Positions 15,964 through 25,620 of a stretch of 33,073 bases of DNA are shown here, one piece after another. The first letter of the stretch is position 1, and each line of letters begins with the position of its first letter. Origin of the DNA: JANWHQ01 sp963775275 (GTDB taxonomy: Bacteria; Pseudomonadota; Alphaproteobacteria; Caulobacterales; Caulobacteraceae); the NCBI GenBank assembly GCA_963775275.1, contig CAVZII010000001.1:1-33073 (forward strand). Reading direction: 5' to 3'. The notes beneath the pieces are model-generated. The model was not told the DNA's origin. It saw only the letters and a program-made list of their open reading frames with translations, and did no database searches. The translations under genes were made by a program, and so were the position numbers.

Positions 15964-17597
15964 GCCGCACAGTGATCCATGCCGCCGTCGGCCTCGCCGC
16001 GTTGCTGGCCGCCGCCGCCGCCGCTTCGGGCGCATCGGCCTACGTCGCCGCCCAGGTCGATCAGGCGATCAAGCCCAACTTCGGCATCCTCCTGAAGCCG
16101 CCGCTCGACCGGCGTCATCATCATCACCACCGCGGCGTCTGGCGCGGGCGCCGCGCAGGCTGGGGCAACGGCTACGGCGAGCCGTACGGGCGGCCATACG
16201 GCCGGGCCAGAGGTCCCTCGCCGTACGGGTCGGACCTTCAGGACAGCCTGACGGTGGATTGCGGCGACCCGAATCTCGGTCCCACGCCCATCTCAGACGC
16301 GGCCCAGTACGTGGCCGACGGCGGCGTGGTCTACGTCCGCTCCCACGGCATGGCCTGCAAGGAGACGCTCGAGATCGACCATCCGGTGATCATCGCCGCC
16401 GAGGAAGGCTCGGCCTTCTCCGTCGACCGTGACGCCGGCCGTGTGGTGATCGCCCCGCCCGACGGCCAGCCCTGTGTGCTCGTCGCCCAGGGCGTGACCC
16501 AGGTGGAGTTTCGCGGGCTCGACTTCGACGCCCGGCACGCCGGTCCGTCCGGCTGCATCCAGGCCTGGGACACCAACCTGGCCCTGACCCGCGTCGACAT
16601 CGACTACGCCGGCGACAATTCGGCCGTCTACCTGTCCGGCGGCCGTCTCATCGTGCGCCGCAGCCGGATCAACGCCCACACCTACGACGCGGCGATCACG
16701 GTCGAGAACGCCGGCGTCTCGATGCGCCACGACCGCATCCGCGCGGACGCCTACGGGCTGGACATCACCATGGGCGCCGAAGAGAGCCGGATCGACGACA
16801 TCGGCATCCTGTCCACGCCAGGGGCCGGTCCCGGATCTGTCGGGATGATGGTGCGCGCCGAGCGCTCCGGCGGCGCGCTGCTGCACGTGCGAGACGTCAC
16901 CATCTGCGGCTTCCGCGTGGGCCTGGGGCTCGAGCGGGCCGGTCGCGCCGAGCTCACCCGCAGCCGCATCTGCCGCTCCAGCTTCGGCGTCACCAACGGC
17001 GGCGGCGACGTCGACGTGACCGAGAACGCCATCGGCGCGGACCACGCCGGGGTCTATGTCCAGGCCGGCCAGGCGCGGGTTGCGCACAACCGGATCTACG
17101 ACATCTACGACTGGCGCTACGGCGTCTATGCCGAGCCGGGCGCCGGCTTGGACGAGGGGCCCAACTGGGTCTACCTCAAGGAGGGCTGCGACCGCTTCTC
17201 CTGGGACGGCCGGCATTACTGCAAGCCGGGCGCGACCCTGCCCGCGGCGATCCGCGACGAGCGAGACTTCGACCGCGACTACGTCGACGCCTGGGAGGCC
17301 GACGGCTACGACCAGGGCTACACCCGCGACGGGCCGGTCAATCCCTTCGACAAGCCCAAGCCGCCCAAGCCGCCCAGGCGCCACTTCTCGCTGTTCGGCT
17401 CCTCGCATCGCAGCTCGTCCGGCCCGCCGCGCGGCGGACCCGGCGATCGGGGCGGCTCCGGAGACCGAGGCGGTCCCGGCGGTCGGGGGCCCGACGGCCG
17501 CGGCGGGTCTGGCGGACGTGACGGCCGCGGCCCTGGTGGCGGTCCCGGCGGTCCGGGCGGTCCTCCCGGCCCGCTCGGCGGCCCGCCCAGGCCCTGA
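15960..17597 (+). CDS. Exported right-handed beta-helix protein with collagen-like tail
   Basis: 545 aa. A signal peptide (VGLAALLAAAAAASGASAYV) is followed by a His/Arg-rich patch with five consecutive His near residue 55. Residues about 120-400 show the short repeating strands of a pectate-lyase/NosD-type beta-helix: VVYVRSHGMACKETLEIDHP, VEFRGLDFDARHAG, VYLSGGRLIVRRSRINAHTY, VYVQAGQARVAHNRIYDIYD. No clear polysaccharide-lyase active site is visible, so a binding or structural role is as likely as catalysis. The last 70 residues are Gly/Pro/Arg repeats (GGPGDRGGSGDRGG). The ATGA overlap with the Sel1 gene implies coupled expression and a joint job at the envelope. Function unknown. Confidence 0.78.
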   Translation: MSRTVIHAAVGLAALLAAAAAASGASAYVAAQVDQAIKPNFGILLKPPLDRRHHHHHRGVWRGRRAGWGNGYGEPYGRPYGRARGPSPYGSDLQDSLTVDCGDPNLGPTPISDAAQYVADGGVVYVRSHGMACKETLEIDHPVIIAAEEGSAFSVDRDAGRVVIAPPDGQPCVLVAQGVTQVEFRGLDFDARHAGPSGCIQAWDTNLALTRVDIDYAGDNSAVYLSGGRLIVRRSRINAHTYDAAITVENAGVSMRHDRIRADAYGLDITMGAEESRIDDIGILSTPGAGPGSVGMMVRAERSGGALLHVRDVTICGFRVGLGLERAGRAELTRSRICRSSFGVTNGGGDVDVTENAIGADHAGVYVQAGQARVAHNRIYDIYDWRYGVYAEPGAGLDEGPNWVYLKEGCDRFSWDGRHYCKPGATLPAAIRDERDFDRDYVDAWEADGYDQGYTRDGPVNPFDKPKPPKPPRRHFSLFGSSHRSSSGPPRGGPGDRGGSGDRGGPGGRGPDGRGGSGGRDGRGPGGGPGGPGGPPGPLGGPPRP

Positions 17598-17640
17598 CCT
17601 CCCTCCTCTTCGAAGGGGCTGGGTCGGGGAGGGGTGAGGT
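17598..17640. repeat. Extragenic GGGG/CCTCC-type palindromic element, copy 1
   Basis: A C/T-rich arm (CCTCCCTCCTCTT), CGAA, then a G-rich arm with GGGTCGGGGAGGGGTGAGG. It begins directly after the beta-helix stop. The same layout recurs at 20656-20697 and 22474-22542, always just after a gene. It may fold into a hairpin at the mRNA end. Confidence 0.65.
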
Positions 17641-17772
17641 CTTCGGCCGCTCGTTCCCGCAAGAGACTGGAATTCGGGCGTCTTTCGTTCTGCGGGGCGT
17701 TATCCCGCCGCCGGCTGATCCGGCGAGCCTCCTGTGGCGCTATCCTCCGAACCCCGCCCCCGGAGCCCGCCC

Positions 17773-18081
17773 ATGCCCCAGTTCAGCCTGCAGCTCGCGC
17801 CCAGCCAGCTCGCCCAGACCATCAATCCGTGGAGTTGGACCTTCGGCCAGGTCGGCCTGTTCAACATCAACCTCGGCGCCTCCGCCTCCCCGGGCGTGGA
17901 GGCGCGCATCCTCGACGAGGTCGGCAGCTACGGCCGCCAGCTCGGCCGCATCGGCGAGGCGCTCGAGGTCCTGCTGGACCATGTCGACCTCGGCGCTCTC
18001 ACGCCCGAGGAGCGCAAGGCCATCGACGCCTTCAGGCTCCAGCTCGAGCACGTCCAGGTGATCAAGCGCGAAGGGGCCTGA
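17773..18081 (+). CDS. Conserved small protein of unknown function
   Basis: 102 aa. The ATG at 17773 is preceded by GGAG at a good distance; 13 further codons upstream stay open but lack such a site. No signal peptide or membrane segment. The N-terminal half (FSLQLAPSQLAQTINPWSWT, then FNINLGASASPGVEARILDE) resembles an exported-filament or binding surface only vaguely. The C-terminal half is a charged amphipathic helix region (ILDEVGSYGRQLGRIGEALE, then LTPEERKAIDAFRLQLEHVQ). I recognise no family. It stands 82 bases before ettA on the same strand and may be co-transcribed with it. Confidence 0.6.
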   Translation: MPQFSLQLAPSQLAQTINPWSWTFGQVGLFNINLGASASPGVEARILDEVGSYGRQLGRIGEALEVLLDHVDLGALTPEERKAIDAFRLQLEHVQVIKREGA

Positions 18082-18163
18082 GCGCGCGCGGCCCATTGCC
18101 CCTCGGCCCGCCGCCCGCTATCACCCGCGCCTTCCCCGATCCGAGCTTGAAGGACCGCGCGCC

Positions 18164-19825
<1,662 letters not shown>

Positions 19826-19901
19826 TCCTCTCGCCTATTGAGCCGCCGCGTCCGGCCGCGCTAGATGCTTGACGACGTCAACCTCCAGCGCCCAGACGGC
19901 C

Positions 19902-20654
19902 ATGGCCCTGAACAACACCATCACGCTTTATGATCTGCAGCTGGAGTCCGGCTGCACCATCAGCCCCTTCGTCTGGCGCGCCAAATATGCCCTGAAGCAC
20001 AAGGGCTTCAACATCGACATCGTCCCGGGCGGGTTCACCGGCATCAAGGCCCGCACCGATGGATTCTCGGACCGCCTGCCGGTCATCGTCGACAACGGCG
20101 AGTGGGTGAAGGACAGCTGGGAGATCGCCGAGTACCTGGACCGCACCTACCCCGACCGGCCGATGCTGCTCGAGGGGCCGACCATGCGCAACCTGACAAG
20201 GTTCATCGACAACTGGCTGTGGCGCACGGCCATCGGCCCGTGGTTCCGGTGCTACATCCTGGACTACCACGACCTGTCCCTGCCCATCGACCGCGAGTAT
20301 GTGCGCTGGAGCCGCCAGGAGTGGTTCCTCCAGGGCCAGCGGCTCGAGGACGTCCAGGCCGGCCGCGAGAACCGTCTGCCCCTCGTCCCGCCCCAGATCG
20401 AGCCCCTCAGGACCCTGCTCAAGGACGCCCAGTGGCTGGGCGGCGATAGCCCGACCTACGCGGACTACTGCGTGCTCTCGACCTTCCTGTGGACCGCCTC
20501 GGTGGCGCGCATCCCCTGCCTCCACGACGATGATCCGCTCAAGGACTACATCGACCGCGGCTTCGACCTCTACGGCGGCCTCGGCCGCCACCCGGGCATG
20601 CACAATCTCTTCGGCCTGCCCAGGACCGGCCTCGAGCCCGCCAAGGCGGCCTAA
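19902..20654 (+). CDS. LigE/LigP-like beta-etherase (glutathione S-transferase family)
   Basis: 250 aa. The N-terminal thioredoxin-fold GST domain starts NNTITLYDLQLESGCTISPF and continues KYALKHKGFNIDIVPGGFTG and VIVDNGEWVKDSWEIAEYLD. The helical C-terminal domain holds DNWLWRTAIGPWFRCYILDY, LDYHDLSLPIDREYVRWSR and GQRLEDVQAGRENRLPLVPP. As I recall the Sphingobium SYK-6 LigE sequence, these segments are close to it throughout, far beyond general GST similarity. LigE cleaves the beta-aryl ether bond of lignin-type dimers using glutathione. I chose the ATG at 19902 because similarity begins there; a TTG at 19869 is possible. No other lignin-pathway gene lies nearby, so the real substrate is open. 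Confidence 0.82.
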   Translation: MALNNTITLYDLQLESGCTISPFVWRAKYALKHKGFNIDIVPGGFTGIKARTDGFSDRLPVIVDNGEWVKDSWEIAEYLDRTYPDRPMLLEGPTMRNLTRFIDNWLWRTAIGPWFRCYILDYHDLSLPIDREYVRWSRQEWFLQGQRLEDVQAGRENRLPLVPPQIEPLRTLLKDAQWLGGDSPTYADYCVLSTFLWTASVARIPCLHDDDPLKDYIDRGFDLYGGLGRHPGMHNLFGLPRTGLEPAKAA

Positions 20655-20655
20655 A

Positions 20656-20697
20656 CTCCCTTCCACTTGAAGGGGGAAGGGTAGGGGAAGGGGGTGT
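20656..20697. repeat. Extragenic GGGG/CCTCC-type palindromic element, copy 2
   Basis: CTCCCTTCCACTT, GA, AGGGGGAAGGG then GGGGAAGGGGGTG, starting just behind the ligE-like stop. Same plan as 17598-17640; arms pair imperfectly. Confidence 0.6.
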
Positions 20698-20707
20698 CGC
20701 CGCCGCC

Positions 20708-20917
20708 GTGAACTCTGCTGAGCCACCTGAGCCCACCAGCTGCCCCCGCTGCGGCGAGCCCTTCGCCTGCACGGCCGACGAGACCTGCTGGTGCATGGCC
20801 GAGCCCCGCCGGCCGATGCCGGCGCGCGCGGATGCGCCATGCCTGTGTCCGGATTGCCTCGCCGCCCTCAGCCGTCCAGCCGGCGGCCCCAGCGCGCGAC
20901 GTGGTAGTCCCCGCTGA
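20708..20917 (+). CDS. Cysteine-rich CWC-family small protein
   Basis: 69 aa, GTG start. The pattern CPRCGEPFACTADETCWC is the signature of the cysteine-rich CWC family; a second pair follows in CLCPDC. The eight cysteines suggest a metal-binding knuckle; the function is unknown. The 3' end overlaps the convergent gene (20868-21122) by 50 bases. The last 15 residues (RPAGGPSARRGSPR) are low-complexity, so the natural end may be earlier in relatives. It lies 53 bases behind the ligE-like gene and could share its transcript. Confidence 0.65.
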   Translation: MNSAEPPEPTSCPRCGEPFACTADETCWCMAEPRRPMPARADAPCLCPDCLAALSRPAGGPSARRGSPR

Positions 20918-21122
20918 CCGATAGCACGATCCAGTCTCCCGGCGCGGCCACGGCCGGCCCGTCGGCGGTGAAGACCCGCACCGCTCCGCCGTCGAGCGCC
21001 GCGCCGGCCTCGCCCAGCCACATCCACAGCTTCTCGCGGCTGCGGTCGTCGTGGGCAGGCGGCACGCGCAGCGCCGCGCCATGGTCGAAGGGGGGGTTGA
21101 GGCGGTGGACTCTCATCAGCAT
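20868..21122 (-). CDS. Small conserved hypothetical protein
   Basis: 84 aa. Contains RVHRLNPPFDHGAALRVPPA, KLWMWLGEAGAALDGGAVRV and GDWIVLSVSGDYHVARWG. A compact alpha/beta protein with several Trp, no signal peptide or membrane segment. I recognise no named family. Two starts are possible (ATG at 21122 or 21116). The amino-acid pattern looks like a real protein and not a shadow of the opposite strand, most of which is empty here. Confidence 0.55.
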   Translation of the reverse strand: MLMRVHRLNPPFDHGAALRVPPAHDDRSREKLWMWLGEAGAALDGGAVRVFTADGPAVAAPGDWIVLSVSGDYHVARWGRRLDG

Positions 21123-21280
21123 TCTGCGATTCGGGGCGACCGGCCCGAGCCAAGGCTGATCCGGTCACCAACTGCTTAAGGGGTTAGGTTAACGGCCGCC
21201 CGCGCCGTTCTCGTGGCGGCGGCGTCGCGCGCCTTCTATAGTCTGGGATCGCGCGCGAAGCGCAGGGGGAGTCAGGCGCC

Positions 21281-22446
21281 ATGGTCGATCGCTCGGAGCT
21301 TCGTTGCGGGACCTTCATCCCGCCTTTCCATCCGCTGGACGAGGATCCGGGCCTGTGCATCGAGCGGGATTTCCAGCTGATCGAGCACCTGGACCGCCTG
21401 GGCTTCGACGAAGCCTGGATCGGCGAGCACCACTCCGGCGGCTTCGAGATCATCGCCTCGCCCGAGCTCTTCATCGCCGCCGCCGCCGAGCGCACGCGGA
21501 ACATCCGACTGGGACCGGCGTCATCTCGTTGCCTTACCACAGCCCCCTGAACGTCGCCGGCCGCGTCCTCCAGCTCGACCACCAGACCCGCGGGCGCGCC
21601 ATGTTCGGCTTCGGCCCGGGTCTCCTGAACTCCGACGCCCAGATGCAGGGGATCGACGCCTCCACCCAGCGCGAGCGCATGGCCGAGGCGGTGGAGATCA
21701 TCTGCCGACTGCTCGACGGCGAGGTGATCACCCGCAAGAGCGACTGGTTCGAGCTCCGCAACGCCCGCCTGCAGCTGCCGCTCCACAAGGGCCGCCGGCC
21801 GGAGCTGGCGGTCACCTCCACCGTCACCCCCAACGGCGCCAAGCTCGCCGGCCGCTTCGACCTCGGCATGCTCTGCGTCACCGCCGCCAGCCGCCAGGGC
21901 TACGACGCGCTGGACGTGAACTGGGGCGTCGCCTGCCAGGAGGCCAAGACCCAGGGCCGCGACATGGACCGCCGCGGGCTTCGCCTGATGGCGCCTTTCC
22001 ACATCGCCGAGACCCGCCAGCAGGCGATCGACGACCTGAAGTGGGGGTTCGAGAAGTGGGTGGGCTATTCCTACCAGGTCAGCCCGCTCGGCCCCGCCTC
22101 CATTGGCCTTGGGACCATCGAGGAAATGATCGCCAACCGCTCGGCCGTGATCGGCACGCCCGACGACGCGGTCGAGCAGCTCGAGCGCTACTGGGACAAG
22201 ACCGGCGGCTTCGGCTGCATGCTGATCCTCGGCCAGAACTGGGCGGACTTCGACGCCACGAAGAAGTCCTTCGAGCTCTTCGCCCGCCAGGTCATGCCGA
22301 AATTCTGTGGACGGAATATTCGCCGCCAGGTCTCCTACGACTGGCTGGGCGACAACCGCGAGGCCTTCTCCGGCGCCTCGCGCGCCGCCACCCAGGCCGC
22401 TCTCGAGAAGCACGCCGCCGAACAGGCCGCCAAGGCCGCGGAGTAG
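21281..22446 (+). CDS. LLM-class flavin monooxygenase, limonene-monooxygenase (LimB)-like, one frameshift
   Basis: Luciferase-like (bacterial luciferase fold) monooxygenase. The N-terminus FIPPFHPLDEDPGLCIERDF, then LGFDEAWIGEHHSGGFEIIA and SPELFIAA are the family's flavin-site strand and helix. The second part gives TGVISLPYHSPLNVAGRVLQ, LDHQTRGRAMFGFGPGLL and STQRERMAEAVEIICRLLDG. The pattern is closest to limonene 1,2-monooxygenase and relatives. These use FMNH2 and O2 and need a separate flavin reductase, not seen here. One base is missing near 21513 (between NIRLG and TGVISL). Corrected length is about 388 aa, as in LimB. The actual substrate is not predictable. Confidence 0.85.
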
Positions 22447-22473
22447 CGCGGCCGGCCCCGAGCCTATGAACTG

Positions 22474-22542
22474 ATGCCCTCGCCCCGCTTGCGGGGAGAG
22501 GGAGGGGCCCGTTCGGCGCGAGCCGAATGGGAGGGTGAGGGG
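22474..22542. repeat. Extragenic GGGG/CCTCC-type palindromic element, copy 3
   Basis: CCCTCGCCCC-GCTT-GCGGGGAGAGGGAGGGG is followed by an inner hairpin (TTCGGC-GCGA-GCCGAA) and GGGAGGGTGAGGGG. It fills most of the gap between the convergent LimB-like and DUF1801 genes, where a shared terminator would be expected. Longer than copies 1 and 2. Confidence 0.65.
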
Positions 22543-22552
22543 ACCGCCGCTG

Positions 22553-22948
22553 TCAGCCCGCCCTTGGCTTCGCCCGCCTCGCCGCCTTCCGCGCTGCGTT
22601 CTCCGCCGCCCGCGCCTTGACGATCCGCACGACCAGGTCCTGGGGCAACGGCCGCTCGGGGGCGAACCGGATCGTTCCCTTGTCGAGGTCGAAGCTCTCG
22701 AGCTCGTCCTTGAACCGGGCGATCGTCTTCAGGCTCATCGGATAGAGCGCCAGATGCGCCTTCCAGGCGCCGTAGGCCACCAGCGCCCCGTCCTGGTGGA
22801 AGGCGGGCAGCTGGTAGGAGATGCACTCCTGCGCGTCCGGAACCGCCGCACGGATCGTCCGGCGCAGCGCCTCCAGCGCCTCGCGCTGATCCGCCCCCAC
22901 CTTCGCCAGATAGGCGTCGACCGCCTCGCGTCCCGCCGCCATCGTCAC
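22553..22948 (-). CDS. DUF1801 (YdhG-like) protein
   Basis: 131 aa. AAGREAVDAYLAKVGADQRE, then EALRRTIRAAVPDAQECISY, QLPAFHQDGALVAYGAWKAH and LALYPMSLKTIARFKDELES match the DUF1801/YdhG fold, which is related to frataxin-like iron-binding proteins. The FDLDKGTIRFAPERPLPQDL ending is also characteristic. The last 20 residues are a basic Ala/Arg/Lys tail. Cytoplasmic. The biochemical role of the family is not established. Start ATG 22948, with a second Met two codons on. Confidence 0.82.
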   Translation of the reverse strand: MTMAAGREAVDAYLAKVGADQREALEALRRTIRAAVPDAQECISYQLPAFHQDGALVAYGAWKAHLALYPMSLKTIARFKDELESFDLDKGTIRFAPERPLPQDLVVRIVKARAAENAARKAARRAKPRAG

Positions 22949-23040
22949 CCTTCCGCGCTGTCACCCTCTTGGGCGAAGGACGAACGGGACGCGTGAAATC
23001 CGACATCGCCCCGGCCCCTGCGCCTGCAGTCTTGGGCCGG

Positions 23041-23283
23041 TCAGGACGAGCCTGGTCCTCGCAGCACGTTGCCGTACTCGCCCGGGGAACCGGCCTCCTT
23101 GCCCTCGGCTTCCAGGTGGGCGCGGCCCGCGTCGGTGATCGCCCAGCCCTGCGGCGTGCGCACCGCCAAGCCATAGCCGGTGAGCGCGCTCGCGTCGGCG
23201 ATGCTGACGAAGGCGACGCTCTCGCCCTGCGACTTGGCCAGAAGGTTCCGCAACGTCGCCAGCTCGCCGGTGGTCAGATCCAT
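23041..23283 (-). CDS. Small protein of unknown function
   Basis: 80 aa starting MDLTTGELATLRNLLAKSQG. The segment ASALTGYGLAVRTPQGWAIT followed by DAGRAHLEAEG looks like the end of a winged-helix domain: a strand, a wing, then a helix of the type 'ITDAGRAHL'. It may be a minimal DNA-binding protein. No neighbour clarifies its role. The family is unrecognised. Confidence 0.55.
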   Translation of the reverse strand: MDLTTGELATLRNLLAKSQGESVAFVSIADASALTGYGLAVRTPQGWAITDAGRAHLEAEGKEAGSPGEYGNVLRGPGSS

Positions 23284-23381
23284 GGCCTATCCTACCCCAG
23301 GACGGCGGCCGGCGGTCGACAAATTGCAGCGGCTCGACGCGGCCGCGCAGCCGGCGTAGGTCGGGCGCAGGAGGCGCGATC

Positions 23382-23894
23382 ATGTTCGAGGGCTGGGACA
23401 GCTACTATCTGCTGCTGGGCGGCGCGGCCGGCGCCTTGATCGGGCTCCTGTTCGTGGTCGTCACCCTGACGGCCGGCATCGAGCGGTCCAGCGCCCTGCG
23501 CGGAACCAGCGTCTACATGACGCCGGTCCTCTTCCACTTCGCCGTGGTGCTGGCCGGCTCGGGCGTCGCGCTCGCGCCCCGTCAGCTTCCGCTCGTCCAG
23601 GCGGCGCTCTTCGGCGTCCTCGCCCTTTGCGGCTTCGCTCACGCGGTTCGCGTGATGATCCTCATCCCGCGGCGGCCGAGCGGCGACGAGCCCCACTGGT
23701 CCGACTTCTGGTGCTATGGCGCCGCGCCGGCCCTGATCTACGCCGGCCTCGCCGCCGCCGCGCTCAAGGTCTTCCACCGGACGGCCCATGCTCCCGACGC
23801 CGTCGCGCTCGCCCTGCTGCTGCTGCTGCTGATGGCCATCCGCAACGCCTGGGACCTCGTCACCTGGCTCGCGCCCCGCCCGGACCGGGCATAA
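23382..23894 (+). CDS. Four-helix integral membrane protein of unknown function
   Basis: 170 aa. Predicted membrane helices lie at about 8-30 (YYLLLGGAAGALIGLLFVVV), 48-66 (PVLFHFAVVLAGSGVAL), 72-92 (VQAALFGVLALCGFAHAV) and 110-155 in two spans (APALIYAGLAAAALKVF; ALALLLLLLMAIRNAWDLVT). The loop HWSDFWCYGAAPA is conserved-looking. No catalytic or transport motif is recognised. It has its own short upstream gap and ends four bases before the convergent gene. Confidence 0.7.
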   Translation: MFEGWDSYYLLLGGAAGALIGLLFVVVTLTAGIERSSALRGTSVYMTPVLFHFAVVLAGSGVALAPRQLPLVQAALFGVLALCGFAHAVRVMILIPRRPSGDEPHWSDFWCYGAAPALIYAGLAAAALKVFHRTAHAPDAVALALLLLLLMAIRNAWDLVTWLAPRPDRA

Positions 23895-23897
23895 GGC

Positions 23898-24182
23898 TCA
23901 TTCCAGCTCCCCGATCGCCTTCTCCCAGCTCATGGCGTCCTCGCCGACGCCTTCGCGCCGGACCAGGCTCCTGGGCGCGAGCTTCAGCGCCCGCTGCACC
24001 CGCGCCTCGATCCTGAGCTTGGCGCCGAGGAGCGCGTCCCTGGCCGCCGCCGGCTCGCCCGCCGGCGTCCTCGGCCAGCGGCGGCCCAGCGCTCCGTCCG
24101 CGATCTCGATGGTCTCGCGCCCCGGCGCCGCGCCAGCTTGAGCGAATAGGATGCAACGCGTCGGCGCACCTTGGCTCCCCAT
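23898..24182 (-). CDS. Small hypothetical protein divergent from the cytosine methyltransferase
   Basis: 94 aa from the ATG at 24182. A short N-terminal stretch is followed by GRETIEIADGALGRRW, a charged helix (AARDALLGAKLRIEARVQRA) and the end EGVGEDAMSWEKAIGELE. No cysteine motif, membrane segment or recognised domain. It shares a 118-base divergent gap with the methyltransferase, so the two may be co-regulated. No resemblance to a restriction endonuclease or Vsr protein is visible. Confidence 0.5.
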   Translation of the reverse strand: MGSQGAPTRCILFAQAGAAPGRETIEIADGALGRRWPRTPAGEPAAARDALLGAKLRIEARVQRALKLAPRSLVRREGVGEDAMSWEKAIGELE

Positions 24183-24300
24183 GTTGAATTGGCCGCCAGC
24201 CGGCGTCAGCGTGACGTCATGGCCGATTCGCCACCCGCTCTGAGCCCCGTGAACCGCAAGCCCAGGCTAACCTGTGGGCGCGGGGGCCGGATAAGCCGCC

Positions 24301-25440
24301 GTGGCTAGCTTCTGTGAGTTCTTCGCCGGCGCCGGCATGGTCCGCGAAGGCCTGGGACCGGGCTGGACCTGCCTCTTCGCCAACGACATCGACACCAGGA
24401 AGGGCGCGGCCTATCGGGCGCGCTTCGGCGGTCAGGAGCTCTTCGTCGGCGACGTGCGAGAGGTGAGGGCCGAGCGGCTCCCCGGTCGGCCGGACCTGGT
24501 CTGGGGCTCGTTCCCCTGCCAGGATCTGTCGCTGGCAGGCGCGGGCGCGGGCCTGGGCGGCGAGCGCTCGGGGACCTTCTATCCCTTCTGGGAGGTGATC
24601 CGGGGCCTGGACCGCGACGGTCGCGCCCCGCCCATCGTGGCGGTCGAGAATGTCCTTGGGACGCTCACCTCCCACAGCGGACGTGATTTCGAGGCCATCT
24701 GCCGGACGTTCGCCCAGGCGGGCTACCGCTGGGGCGCCCTGGTGATCGACGCCGGGGCCTTCGTTCCCCAGTCGCGCCCGCGCCTGTTCGTGATCGGCGT
24801 GCGCGCCGGGACCGACATCGACCCGGCGCTCCTGGCGCCCGGGGCCCAGCCGCCATTCCACACCCGCGGCGTCGTCGACGCGGTCGCCCGCCTCTCGCCG
24901 GCCAGCCGTCGCGCCATGCTCTGGTGGCGCCTGCCCGCGCCGCCCCTCCGCAACTCGGCCCTGACCGACATCCTGGAGGACGATGCGGCCGTCTCCTGGC
25001 ATGGGCCGGACCAGACCCTGCGGCTGATCTCCCTGATGGCTCCGGCCAACCGGGCCAAACTGGAGGAGGCCATCCGTTCGGGCCGGCGGCGGGCGGGCTG
25101 CGTCTACCGCCGCACGCGGACCGATCCCTCCGGCGAGCGGCGCCAGCGTGCAGAGGTCCGCTTCGACGACATCGCCGGGTGCCTGCGCACCCCCGCCGGC
25201 GGCTCCAGCCGCCAGATCATCCTGACGGTCGAAGGCGACCAGGTCCGCTCGCGCCTGATCTCGGCGCGCGAAACCGCCCGGCTGATGGGCCTGCCCGACG
25301 ACTATCCGCTGCCCGCCAACTACAACGAGGCCTATCACCTGACCGGCGACGGGGTCGTCGTCGACGTGGTCCGCCACTTGGCCCGCCACCTGTTCGAGCC
25401 GATCCTCGCAGGCCCGGCCGCCGGCCGCGCGGCGGCCTAG
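24301..25440 (+). CDS. DNA (cytosine-5-)-methyltransferase, orphan
   Basis: 379 aa, GTG start. All main m5C motifs are present: I FFAGAGMVREGL (residues 7-18), IV WGSFPCQDLSLAG with the catalytic Cys73, VI VAVENVLG (116-118 ENV), VIII VPQSRPRLF (about 157-163), IX/X ETARLMGLPDDY and YHLTGDGVVVDVVRHLARHL. It transfers a methyl group to C5 of cytosine in a short DNA site. The region between VIII and IX (about 165-320), which sets the target, is not one I can map to a site. No restriction enzyme, helicase or Vsr gene is adjacent, so it is an orphan (regulatory or anti-restriction) methyltransferase. A strong palindrome follows it. Confidence 0.93.
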   Translation: MASFCEFFAGAGMVREGLGPGWTCLFANDIDTRKGAAYRARFGGQELFVGDVREVRAERLPGRPDLVWGSFPCQDLSLAGAGAGLGGERSGTFYPFWEVIRGLDRDGRAPPIVAVENVLGTLTSHSGRDFEAICRTFAQAGYRWGALVIDAGAFVPQSRPRLFVIGVRAGTDIDPALLAPGAQPPFHTRGVVDAVARLSPASRRAMLWWRLPAPPLRNSALTDILEDDAAVSWHGPDQTLRLISLMAPANRAKLEEAIRSGRRRAGCVYRRTRTDPSGERRQRAEVRFDDIAGCLRTPAGGSSRQIILTVEGDQVRSRLISARETARLMGLPDDYPLPANYNEAYHLTGDGVVVDVVRHLARHLFEPILAGPAAGRAAA

Positions 25441-25465
25441 CTCCCGCCCGGTCCTCCCTGTCGGA

Positions 25466-25506
25466 CGTCATCCCGGAAAGCCGCTGCGCGGCTTTCCGGG
25501 ATGACG
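25466..25506. repeat. Perfect REP-like palindrome (CGTCATCCCGG family)
   Basis: A 19-base arm (CGTCATCCCGGAAAGCCGC) at 25466-25484, a TGC loop and an exact reverse complement at 25488-25506. A shorter relative is at 30336-30371. This type is abundant between genes in Caulobacterales. Here it may end the methyltransferase transcript, although no T-run follows. Confidence 0.85.
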
Positions 25507-25620
25507 ATGCACGCGAAGGGGTGTCGTCGGCGGGCGGGGCTCGCGAAACCACACCTCCAACGACCATCAGATCATGCCACGGTGGAGGCGACGCGGCGAA
25601 ACAAACCAGGAATAATCCTC

